From Singulisphaera sp. GP187 (lineage in GTDB: Bacteria; Planctomycetota; Planctomycetia; Gemmatales; Gemmataceae): a stretch of 50,607 nucleotides of DNA. Shown one piece after another: positions 16,706 through 23,875 of the stretch. The DNA is taken from NCBI GenBank assembly GCA_945868575.1, contig CAMBMH010000009.1, forward strand, positions 1 through 50,607, read 5' to 3'. Every line of letters starts with the position of its first letter. Within the stretch, counting starts at the first letter, position 1. A model generated the notes under the pieces. The model was not told where the DNA came from. It saw only the letters and a program-made list of their open reading frames with translations, and did not search any database. The translations under genes and the position numbers were made by a program.

Positions 16706-17215
16706 CTAAAAAGGAAGATCGCTTTCAGGGGCAAAATTCCCCCGGGGAGGATTTCCCTGATTAAGCGATGGTGGCATGTCTTCGTCATAGGCAGGAGGCC
16801 GCCCTGACTCATAACGCTTGGCACCACCTGAAAATCCGCCCTCGTCACTACCCTCCCCGCCGCCTTGGCGCGAGTCGAGCAGCTGAAGATTGTCAACCAC
16901 CAGCTTTAGTTGGCTACGCTTCTCACCCTGTTGAGTGGTCCACGAGTCCAGTTGCAGGTGGCATTCGAGGTAGAGTTGGGTCCCCTTGCGGCAATTTCGC
17001 TCAATGCGATCCGCAAGCGTACCCTGGTCACCCCGATTGAATGCCTCACAGTTAAGCCACACGGGCTCGTCTTCCCATTGCCCCGTCTGGGTGTTCTTTT
17101 TGCGGTTATTCACCGCAAAACCGAACTTCGCAACCTTCCCGCCATTGCTGAAAGTACGAAACTCGGGGTCCCGTGTCAGGCGACCAATCAGGAACACACG
17201 ATTGAGGTTTGCCAT
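16706..17215 (-). CDS. ssb: Single-stranded DNA-binding protein
   Basis: Tetrameric SSB that coats ssDNA and recruits repair and replication proteins. NRVFLIGRLTRDPEFR opens the OB fold, which runs to about residue 115. A Gly/Pro-rich disordered tail follows, ending in the acidic tip ESDLPF used for partner binding. Length is 169. GGAAGG lies just upstream of the ATG. It sits between rpsF and rplI, with gaps of about 100 bases on each side. Confidence 0.95.
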   Translation of the reverse strand: MANLNRVFLIGRLTRDPEFRTFSNGGKVAKFGFAVNNRKKNTQTGQWEDEPVWLNCEAFNRGDQGTLADRIERNCRKGTQLYLECHLQLDSWTTQQGEKRSQLKLVVDNLQLLDSRQGGGEGSDEGGFSGGAKRYESGRPPAYDEDMPPSLNQGNPPRGNFAPESDLPF

Positions 17216-17312
17216 GAAGACCTTCCTTCGACGAATCGGGGCTTTGAAATTAGCTTACGAGCTAATGACTAATTCCCCGAACTCGCCCAAGAATTTCCTG
17301 ATTCCTTTGAAA

Positions 17313-17777
17313 TTAGCCTTCCGAGCGCGCGGCTTCTGGAGCCGGACGACGACGACGATTGCGATCGCGATCGTGATCGGTATCGAACAGATCTTCTTCT
17401 GGTGGTTCGGTGACTGACTGGAAGCAGAACGCATTGGGGTCCTTGCCAACAGCCAACATCGCTTCGGCGAGCTTTGGGTGAATCCTGGTCACCATGTGAC
17501 GAAGGATAAATTCGTTAATGCGAAAATCGCCTTCAAGACCCACAACCCCGGCGGTTGGCATGTTGAAGTAGAAGAGATAATAGATTCCCTTCTTCTGCTT
17601 GCGAATTGGGTAGGTAAATTTGCGCTCGTCCCAAACCCGATGGGTGACGATTTCGCCATTGTTGCGCTTGAAAAGGGCCACAATCGACTCAATGGTCTTG
17701 GCCAGATCGCCACCAATTTTGCCCGAGTCCAAAATCACCATACATTCGTAAAAGCCGTTCGCTGTTGCCACCTTCAT
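17313..17777 (-). CDS. rpsF: 30S ribosomal protein S6
   Basis: S6 sits on the platform of the small subunit. The fold is seen in YECMVILDSG, the helix with TIESIVALFKRNNGEI, then WDERKFTYPIRKQKKGIYYL and INEFILRHMVTR. A charged Arg/Asp-rich tail after about residue 125 makes it 154 residues, longer than the usual 95-130. GGGAG precedes the ATG. Its normal partner S18 (rpsR) is absent from this cluster. Confidence 0.93.
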   Translation of the reverse strand: MKVATANGFYECMVILDSGKIGGDLAKTIESIVALFKRNNGEIVTHRVWDERKFTYPIRKQKKGIYYLFYFNMPTAGVVGLEGDFRINEFILRHMVTRIHPKLAEAMLAVGKDPNAFCFQSVTEPPEEDLFDTDHDRDRNRRRRPAPEAARSEG

Positions 17778-17822
17778 GTACTCCCAAGTCCTGATCCTGT
17801 GGATCGCCGTTCTTCTTGTTAC

Positions 17823-18437
17823 CTAAAGCCCTTGTTCCTTTTGGGATGGGCCTTTTTCTTTTTTGGCCTTCGCGGCTTCCGTGGTGTTGAACCGGTTCAT
17901 GCAGGGTTGAACCCCTTGACGCAACCAGCACTCCACAGCGTCCGCCGCCTTCTCTACCGCATCCCGGATCGGTTCCCGTTCGTGGGGCTTGAATTTCCCC
18001 AAAACATGATCTGCCAGATCCCGTTCACCTGCGGCATCCACCCCCACCCTTAAGCGGGGATATTCTGTGGTCTGGAGAACATCCTGAATGTTCCTCAAAC
18101 CGTTATGACCTCCGTGCGTCCCTTGAGCCCTGACACGGAGTTTTCCCAGGGGAAGACTCACATCGTCGGTAACTACCAGGACATCAGCGGGAATCACACG
18201 GAAAAAACCGGCAATTTCCCTGACACATTGGCCACTGAGATTCATAAAGGTTTGCGGCTTGACCAGCAAAACCTTCTCATTTCCCAGAAGGACCTCACGG
18301 ACCAACCCCTTCGACTGGAGTCTCTCCGTGCTTGCCACCAACCTTGAAGACACGCGGTCCAACACCTCATAACCGATGTTGTGCCTTGTCCCCTCAAAGG
18401 ACTTGCCGGGATTACCCAAGCCGAAAACCAGCTTCAT
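17823..18437 (-). CDS. pth: Peptidyl-tRNA hydrolase
   Basis: Recycles peptidyl-tRNA dropped by the ribosome. FGLGNPGKSFEGTRHNIGYEV holds the conserved Asn and the catalytic His (given here up to 20 at a time: FGLGNPG and TRHNIGYEV). KPQTFMNLSG, VTDDVSLPLGKLR with the catalytic Asp, GTHGGHNGL, and YPRLRVGVD complete the signature. Length is 204. GAGGA precedes the ATG. It lies between rplY and rpsF, a common order. Confidence 0.96.
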   Translation of the reverse strand: MKLVFGLGNPGKSFEGTRHNIGYEVLDRVSSRLVASTERLQSKGLVREVLLGNEKVLLVKPQTFMNLSGQCVREIAGFFRVIPADVLVVTDDVSLPLGKLRVRAQGTHGGHNGLRNIQDVLQTTEYPRLRVGVDAAGERDLADHVLGKFKPHEREPIRDAVEKAADAVECWLRQGVQPCMNRFNTTEAAKAKKEKGPSQKEQGL

Positions 18438-18498
18438 GGGTCCTCAAACCAACAGGTCCAAAGGATAGTTATGAAAGGTAGCCGAGAAAGAAAAAAGA

Positions 18499-19137
18499 CT
18501 AGTCTTCCTTCTTGTCTTCCGCTGGCTTCTTCTTGGTAACAACCTCAGGTTCCGAAGCTCCACCTTCACCAGGTGTGGCCGCAACAACCGCCTTGGCTTC
18601 GACGATGTGCACAACGACGGCATCAGGGTCGTTGAGGACTTTAACGCCTTCGGGAAGCTTCATTTCCTTGACATGGATCGATTGACCCTTGTGAAGCTCT
18701 TCGACGCGAAGACGGATCGATTCGGGAACCGCAGTAGCAAGACACTCGATATGCAACGAGTGGAGCAGGTGCTCAAGGATGCCACCGCTGGTTACACCAG
18801 GAGCGATACCGCGCAATTCCACTGGAACATCGACCTTGATCCGCTCGTCGGCGGAGACGCGGGCGAAGTCAACATGGAGAATTTCAAGGCCAAGGTGATC
18901 GAATTGAACATCACGAATGACGGCCTTTTCCGTGTTGGAACCCTGGGACAAATCCACTACCCGGACGCCACCCTTGAGCAGGTGACTGAATTCCTTGCCG
19001 TCGAAGGCAAGGCTTACAGGGTCCTGACCGTGGCCATAGAGCACGCCGGGAACCTTACCGGTTCCACGAAGACGGGCGACCCGCTTCTTGCCGTGATCCT
19101 TGCGCTCTTCCACCTTCAAAGTTGTGTTTGCCAACAT
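18499..19137 (-). CDS. rplY: 50S ribosomal protein L25/Ctc family
   Basis: Binds 5S rRNA in the large subunit. The N-terminal domain contains GTGKVPGVLYG, the standard L25 signature, and the C-terminal TL5-like domain contains VDVPVELRGIAPGV and RVEELHKGQSIHV. A Lys/Glu-rich tail ends the 212 residues, so this is the long CTC/TL5 form. Start is the ATG giving LANTTLKVEERKD; the frame above it is leader sequence with hairpins. First gene of the long minus-strand housekeeping block. Confidence 0.93.
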   Translation of the reverse strand: MLANTTLKVEERKDHGKKRVARLRGTGKVPGVLYGHGQDPVSLAFDGKEFSHLLKGGVRVVDLSQGSNTEKAVIRDVQFDHLGLEILHVDFARVSADERIKVDVPVELRGIAPGVTSGGILEHLLHSLHIECLATAVPESIRLRVEELHKGQSIHVKEMKLPEGVKVLNDPDAVVVHIVEAKAVVAATPGEGGASEPEVVTKKKPAEDKKED

Positions 19138-19145
19138 AGTTTGTA

Positions 19146-19213
19146 GGCCCTTCGGCCAAGTCGCCTGTTTGTGTATCAAAATACAAAAGGCCGCCCAAAC
19201 CCAAGGGGCGGCC
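19146..19213 (-). promoter_or_regulatory. rplY leader with terminator-like hairpin and RBS-proximal hairpin
   Basis: On the minus strand GGCCGCCC (complement of 19206-19213) pairs with GGGCGGCC (complement of 19189-19196) and is followed by TTTTGTATTTTG, a terminator-like shape. A second hairpin GGCC-GAAG-GGCC (19146-19157) lies eight bases before the start codon. The next minus-strand gene upstream is over 600 bases away, across crcB, so the hairpins most likely belong to the rplY leader. Confidence 0.45.
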
Positions 19214-19239
19214 CGACCCTTCTTCAGTCGGATTCAATA

Positions 19240-19267
19240 ATTATCCGATAAAATCGAATAATGGCAA
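19240..19267 (-). promoter_or_regulatory. Candidate rplY promoter
   Basis: On the minus strand TTGCCA (19262-19267) and GATAAT (19240-19245) are 16 bases apart. Transcription would begin about 20 bases before the terminator-like hairpin of the leader. Confidence 0.45.
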
Positions 19268-19353
19268 GGCCATCATGCATTCCGGACACAAATTCTTTAA
19301 ATTTGAACCGGAAACACCAACCTTGTCTGGTTAACCTAGTCAACGAGGATCCA

Positions 19354-19743
19354 ATGTCCCCCTCACACGCCTTGGCAATATTTCTCGGATGCGGTATTGG
19401 TGGGATCCTGAGAGTACTTTTTTCCGTTTGGACACCTACCTTGGGATCGTCTGGGTTCCCATGGGCAACGCTTTTTGCCAATTTGATGGGCGCCCTGCTC
19501 CTTGGCCTTATGGCAGGTCTGGGATTTTACCCAACCTCAACGCACAGAACTGCTTGGGTATTTGTAAGCGTTGGATTTTGTGGAGGACTTACGACCTTTT
19601 CCACCATGCAATTGGAACTTTTTGACTTATTGAAAACAGCACGCGCTGGTTTGGCTATCGAATACCTTCTAGCCAGCTCGATTTTGGGCCCCATTGCGAT
19701 CGCACTGGGCTACAGGATTGGCACTTTTTTTCCGGCCATGTAA
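19354..19743 (+). CDS. crcB: Fluoride ion channel CrcB (Fluc)
   Basis: Small four-helix membrane protein forming a dual-topology dimer that exports fluoride. GCGIGGILR near the N-terminus, NLMGALLLGLM and GFCGGLTTFSTMQLE are the family motifs, with four hydrophobic segments over 129 residues. Start is the ATG after GAGGATCCA; the open frame above is polar and unlikely to be coding. I looked for a fluoride riboswitch upstream and could not find its conserved segments. Single gene, divergent from rplY. Confidence 0.93.
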   Translation: MSPSHALAIFLGCGIGGILRVLFSVWTPTLGSSGFPWATLFANLMGALLLGLMAGLGFYPTSTHRTAWVFVSVGFCGGLTTFSTMQLELFDLLKTARAGLAIEYLLASSILGPIAIALGYRIGTFFPAM

Positions 19744-19816
19744 ACTTCTATTATTTTTCACAGACTTCCCAACCCGGGCAGTCTGCGTAAACACTAAGGC
19801 AACCTGATCAAATCGA

Positions 19817-20128
19817 TTATTTGCCGATTACTTCAAGCTCTGTGTTCTCATCCAGAGTCACGCTGGATAGCTCCCCATTGTCCTTAAGGATGTGAACACA
19901 AACGACAACCACATCATCCTGGCGGAGCCTATCGGTGGCCAACCCAGTGTTGAGATAATCCGCACGGCGAAAAAGCCCAACGGTTTCCGATTCCCAAACA
20001 TGAAGCGTATTAAGCTGGATCTTCTGACGAATCTTGAGGCGATCCCCTTCTTTGAGGTGCTTTAATGTCGCAACAAGATCGGGGCGCAAGTCCTTGGTGG
20101 AGGAACGCTGGATCAGGTGTGGGGACAT
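19817..20128 (-). CDS. Small protein of unknown function
   Basis: A 103-residue soluble protein without signal or membrane segments. It begins with SPHLIQRSSTKDLRPDL, has a basic middle and ends with DDVVVVCVHILKDNGELSS and LDENTELEVIGK, a pattern suggesting a small beta-rich fold. I do not recognise the family. GAGG lies well placed before the ATG. It follows ilvN by 56 bases on the same strand and could be co-transcribed. Confidence 0.6.
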   Translation of the reverse strand: MSPHLIQRSSTKDLRPDLVATLKHLKEGDRLKIRQKIQLNTLHVWESETVGLFRRADYLNTGLATDRLRQDDVVVVCVHILKDNGELSSVTLDENTELEVIGK

Positions 20129-20184
20129 ATTCGAATACCTCGTTAAGGGGACGCCAAACCAATCGATTTTTTTTAAAGCAAAAT

Positions 20185-20658
20185 TTAGCCACGAACCAGG
20201 GCAATTCGGCCGGTTCGCGCCAATTCAATGATTCCATAGGGACGCATCAGGTCAATGAAAGGCTGAACCTTTCCTTCCACCCCGCAAAGTTCAATGACAA
20301 CATTATCCGGCGAAATATCGACCAGACGACCTCGGAAAGTCTCCGCGAGCTGGGCAATTTCAACCCGTTGGGCCGCATTAGCTTTGACCTTTACAAGCAT
20401 CAGGTCCCGCTCGACATAATTCATGGCGCTAATGTCTTGGACCTTTACCACCGTGAGGATTTTGGCAAGCTGCTTGCGGACTTGCTCGAGGACGGCATCG
20501 TCGCCACGAATGACGATGGTCATCCGGGAGAACTCAGGGGTCTCGGTTTCCCCCACCGCCAGGCTATCGATATTGAATCCCCTGGAAGCAAACATCCCGG
20601 AGATGTGCGCAAGAACACCAGGCTGATTTTGCACTAATGCTGAAAGAACATGCCGCAT
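20185..20658 (-). CDS. ilvN: Acetolactate synthase small (regulatory) subunit
   Basis: Regulatory subunit of acetohydroxyacid synthase, which makes acetolactate for valine, leucine and isoleucine; it carries valine feedback control. The ACT domain reads HVLSALVQNQPGVLAHISG, FASRGFNIDSLAVGETE and SRMTIVIRGDD, and the C-terminal half FRGRLVDISPDNVVIELCG is also typical. The 157 residues fit IlvN/IlvH. Start is the ATG that opens the ACT domain. The catalytic ilvB and ilvC are not adjacent, which is unusual. Confidence 0.93.
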   Translation of the reverse strand: MRHVLSALVQNQPGVLAHISGMFASRGFNIDSLAVGETETPEFSRMTIVIRGDDAVLEQVRKQLAKILTVVKVQDISAMNYVERDLMLVKVKANAAQRVEIAQLAETFRGRLVDISPDNVVIELCGVEGKVQPFIDLMRPYGIIELARTGRIALVRG

Positions 20659-20808
20659 GTCAATGGTCCTAAAAAACGGAATCAACTCAATGAGTGGGAT
20701 AGGACCAGAGCCCTTCACTTACAAGAAAATCCTTGAAAAACTCCACGGGAAAGATGGATTTCCCCGTGCAAAATCTAACTTAACCTCAATAGTAGTCGGA
20801 GAATGGAC

Positions 20809-22110
20809 ATGTCAACCTCGGTAGCCGGTTTCTTTGATTCCATTGCCAAGTACCAAATTCTTGGTTTGTCGGATGTCGAACGCTTGAGGAATAGCTGGGG
20901 GAAACCTGGCCGGGAAGGTGCTGACGATCCGACCAAACTTGCCCGCTGGCTTGTCGTAAACCAAAACTTGTCCGCTCATCAGGCCAAAAAAATCCTGGAG
21001 GGCAAAGCCGGGGACCTGGTATTCAGCAAATTTCGCATCAAGGATGCTGTTGAATCAGGCCCGCTTTCCGGTTGGCTGATCGCCGAGGACAACCTCCAGC
21101 GCCCGGTTTATCTGGAACCAATCGCCTCGTCCATCAGTTCTGATGGAGTCAAATTCCAATCCCTCAAAGACAAGGTAAACGCAGCCGCGGCGTTTCAGAA
21201 TCCGCAGGTCACCCGGGTGATCGGCCTCCTCGAGCACATGGGGAAACATTGCCTCGTCCGGGAATTCCTCCAAGGCGAATCTCTTCAATCCCTTGTAAAG
21301 CGTCAGGCCCGACCAAAACCCCTGCAAGTGGCAAAGCTGTTCTCGCTACTATTTCAGGGTTGTGCCCAAATCAGGGAATCGGGCCTGTACCTTGGCCAGA
21401 CTTCTCTCGAATCATTTGTCCTTACCCAAACTGGCAAACCAGGTGCATCGCACAAAACCGTGCGCATTATGGACGCCCTGATCGATCCGAAATTGCTGGG
21501 CCTTAAATCCTCCGGCGGAGCAAACGAGCAGGAGACAATTTTACGCCTTGGAAATGCTTTTTATGAGCTATTGACCCTGCAAAAACCTGGCTCCAATCCG
21601 GCCCCCGTGGCTTCGCTGGTGCCCGAAACCCCTGATATGATTGCGGAATTTGTCGACTCGCTTATTTCCCCAGACGAAGGCTCCCGCCCCACCAGCCTTG
21701 CCTCCGCAGGCAAGCAACTTCGCGTCGTTTTGGCCGCCGAGGAACACTCTTTGCAATCCGAGGCGGACGATGTGGTTGTTGCCGCAATAGTCATACCTTC
21801 CAGGGCCGCTTCATTTGCGAATGACTCAAACGACGACTCTGAAGAACCTCTGTCCGGTGCCGACAAGGTGCTGGCCTCGGTCCAGTCGTGGTTGGCCAAA
21901 ATGGGAATCGCGACCCGCGATCTTATCCTTTTCACCGCCGGAGCTTTGACATTTTTGTTTGTGATTATTCTTGTCCTTGTGATTTTTTCCTTCGATCTGA
22001 TTCCTCTGCTTTGCCTGGGTTTGGGTGGGGCGATGGGTTATGGCATCGAGCGCTTTCTGAAACATGCGGAATCCGAAAATTCCACCGAATCGGCACCCAA
22101 TATGAATTAA
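20809..22110 (+). CDS. Membrane-anchored Ser/Thr pseudokinase
   Basis: A 433-residue protein related to planctomycete Ser/Thr kinases but without catalytic residues. An N-terminal segment ARWLVVNQNLSAHQAKKIL matches the LTPYQAEQLLQG region that precedes many such kinases. HCLVREFLQGESLQSLVKR matches the hinge region. Where HRDxKPxN should be, GLYLGQTSLESFVLTQTG is found, and DFG is replaced by DAL (RIMDALIDP). Two hydrophobic helices lie near 373-413 with a short polar end. The second of two close ATGs is used because GGAG is seven bases before it and only one before the first. Probable scaffold or signalling partner. Confidence 0.7.
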   Translation: MSTSVAGFFDSIAKYQILGLSDVERLRNSWGKPGREGADDPTKLARWLVVNQNLSAHQAKKILEGKAGDLVFSKFRIKDAVESGPLSGWLIAEDNLQRPVYLEPIASSISSDGVKFQSLKDKVNAAAAFQNPQVTRVIGLLEHMGKHCLVREFLQGESLQSLVKRQARPKPLQVAKLFSLLFQGCAQIRESGLYLGQTSLESFVLTQTGKPGASHKTVRIMDALIDPKLLGLKSSGGANEQETILRLGNAFYELLTLQKPGSNPAPVASLVPETPDMIAEFVDSLISPDEGSRPTSLASAGKQLRVVLAAEEHSLQSEADDVVVAAIVIPSRAASFANDSNDDSEEPLSGADKVLASVQSWLAKMGIATRDLILFTAGALTFLFVIILVLVIFSFDLIPLLCLGLGGAMGYGIERFLKHAESENSTESAPNMN

Positions 22111-22160
22111 CAGGGAATCGCCTAAACATGAAAAATTAGCAAAAATATAGTGAAAAGGGA

Positions 22161-22280
22161 GGGTTTTGGGGCCAAGGCACAAATCGGACCATCGGTGCCG
22201 AAAGCATGCCTCCTTTGAAGGATTTCGACAGCACTCATGTGGGAGTGGGGGTTTCATAAATCCCTTCAAAGCCAAAACCC
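22161..22280. ncRNA. Candidate structured RNA or leader (three-way junction, about 120 nt)
   Basis: GGGTTTTGG (22161-22169) pairs perfectly with CCAAAACCC (22272-22280). Inside are a stem GGCAC/GTGCC (22176-22180, 22195-22199) and a long stem CTTTGAAGGATTT with AAATCCCTTCAAAG (22213-22225, 22258-22271, one bulge), which is capped by CACTC/GAGTG (22232-22236, 22243-22247). CCCAAAACC at 22297-22305 could compete for the first strand. It sits between the pseudokinase stop and the transporter start. Strand undetermined; family unknown. Confidence 0.4.
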
Positions 22281-22394
22281 ATTGAAAGCGGACCAACCCA
22301 AAACCATACAATGCCCATCCGGACCTGGAATGGTCCATTCGAAACATTGACAGGCGAAACCAGGGACGGAAAAGCAATGCGTGGTGGAGCATGG

Positions 22395-23579
22395 ATGCGC
22401 CTGAGACTTTCCGTTCTTGTGACGCTGGTAATGGCGATCCCGGGTGCATTGGTTCCAGGCTATAGTATCCATTTGCAGAAGGATCTGGGTTTCGGGCCGG
22501 TTGAACTTGCGCTTTGCGCCGCCACACAGGGAATGGCTTCCCTTTGGGCACCCCTTTTTGGTCAAATTGCCGACCGCGTTCTCCCCCCCAACCTTTTGAT
22601 GGCTATCTGCGCCTTTGGAATCACAGGAGCCATTGGCGGCCTGTTGATGAGCACCAGTCCGCTTTGGGTATTTGTCTTCACGCTACTTTATTGGATGCTA
22701 ACCATTCCAACCTGGGTCCTGGCAAGCGCCCTGCTCTTCGCCCACCTGGAAGATCCGGAAAGGGATTTTGGCAAGACCCGGATGTGGGGCACGATCGGCT
22801 GGATCGCGGCGGGTTGGACACTGTTGCCTTTGGCGAGCTTAGGCTGGATGGAACACGCAGGAACTGCGCTATTTTTCCGCGTGGCAATGGGTCTGGCCGC
22901 CTTAACTGGGGTTTTTGCTCTTACCATGCCCTGGGACAAACCAGAACATCCACCCGGCCGCGCATTTGCCCCAGGCGCTGCCCTAAAACTACTCTGGAGC
23001 CGGTCGTTTTTCCTTTATGCATTGTGTGTCTTTGGAATCTGTATTAGCCAACCGTATTCCGTGCAGGGAACACCTCTACTTCTGCTGGAACTGGGATTGC
23101 CCAAGAATTGGCTAATGCCCAGTCTTACTCTTGCCCAGATCCCCGAAGCAGGCTTGGCATTTATTCTGACCGGTGTGGTTTTGCGATTGGGGATCAAGGG
23201 AGCGATGCGAACGGGCCTTATTGCCTGGTGCCTTGCGCTTTTCATTCTTTCAGTTTCCAAATCCCTTTGGCCGGCCCTGCTTTCGTTACCCCTCAACGGG
23301 TTTGTGATCACGCTCTATCTGATTGTTGGATCGATTTGGCTAAACAGCCGCACTCCCCCCGACCTGAGAACCAGCGCCCAGGCAATCGTGGTATGCGTCC
23401 AGGGGATGGGAATGTGCCTGGGACATTTAAGTATGGGCGTGCTTCGGGGAACCATGGAACTTTCCAGCGATTCCGAAGAGCTTAGATGGTGTTTTTTGGT
23501 GGGGGCGATAATCAACGGAATCCTGGCGACGCTTTTTTGGTTGGGTTTTGATCCCACCAGAGACCCACAATCCTCATGA
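22395..23579 (+). CDS. MFS transporter, nucleoside:H+ symporter-like
   Basis: A 394-residue membrane protein with about twelve hydrophobic helices. KTRMWGTIGWIAAGW in the middle resembles the RxWGTxGWI motif of the NupG/XapB-type nucleoside symporters, and the segment FGQIADRVLPPNLLMAIC fits the MFS loop 2-3 pattern. The substrate cannot be read from sequence alone. The chosen ATG has GGAG five bases upstream and opens with RLRLSVLVTLVMAIPG; earlier in-frame ATGs at 22377 and 22311 are possible. It follows the structured element and precedes the kinase gene on the same strand. Confidence 0.8.
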   Translation: MRLRLSVLVTLVMAIPGALVPGYSIHLQKDLGFGPVELALCAATQGMASLWAPLFGQIADRVLPPNLLMAICAFGITGAIGGLLMSTSPLWVFVFTLLYWMLTIPTWVLASALLFAHLEDPERDFGKTRMWGTIGWIAAGWTLLPLASLGWMEHAGTALFFRVAMGLAALTGVFALTMPWDKPEHPPGRAFAPGAALKLLWSRSFFLYALCVFGICISQPYSVQGTPLLLLELGLPKNWLMPSLTLAQIPEAGLAFILTGVVLRLGIKGAMRTGLIAWCLALFILSVSKSLWPALLSLPLNGFVITLYLIVGSIWLNSRTPPDLRTSAQAIVVCVQGMGMCLGHLSMGVLRGTMELSSDSEELRWCFLVGAIINGILATLFWLGFDPTRDPQSS

Positions 23580-23716
23580 CAAATCGACCTAATTTCTGAC
23601 ACCAATTCCAATCCTGCCACCTAACGCCCGATTTGGCCACCAAGTAGCCTGGTGAATTGCAACCGGTTCCGTTATTTTTTCTTAAAACCAGATAAAAATC
23701 TCCCAATAAAACAGGC

Positions 23717-23745
23717 TTGACAACATCGACTATATCAAAATAATA
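23717..23745 (+). promoter_or_regulatory. Promoter candidate for the kinase-SUMF gene
   Basis: A consensus TTGACA (23717-23722) with ATAATA 17 bases later in an AT-rich stretch. It predicts a leader of roughly 120 bases. Confidence 0.55.
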
Positions 23746-23777
23746 AATCATCCTATAAAACCTCTAAAAATGCCCAG

Positions 23778-23853
23778 CGGGAACTCCCGTCGACAGGCCG
23801 ATACCAAATAGCACTTCAATCCATACAAATCAATATAATTGCCAATTTGGCAA
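23778..23853 (+). promoter_or_regulatory. Two palindromes in the kinase leader
   Basis: CGGGA-AC-TCCCG (23778-23789) and TTGCCAA-T-TTGGCAA (23839-23853). Both are perfect. The second ends 11 bases before the GGAG Shine-Dalgarno and could be an operator or a translational hairpin. Confidence 0.4.
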
Positions 23854-23875
23854 CTAAGGATCCCGGAGCATGCCC

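Noticed and set aside
19214-19353. Fluoride riboswitch before crcB
   Set aside because: I could not find the conserved segments of the crcB motif, and the region is better explained as the rplY promoter.
19758-19792. Terminator after crcB
   Set aside because: CAGACT/AGTCTG is only six base pairs with a long loop and no U-tract.
22161-22280. Possible short 5S rRNA on the minus strand
   Set aside because: CCCACTCCCA and CACCGATGGT recall conserved 5S segments and planctomycete 5S is known to be short, but the helix IV/loop E part and the loop C GAAC are missing and the long stem is unlike helix II/III.
21826-22551. 241-codon minus-strand frame across the pseudokinase end and the structured element
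   Set aside because: It overlaps two supported plus-strand genes and has no family-like motif.
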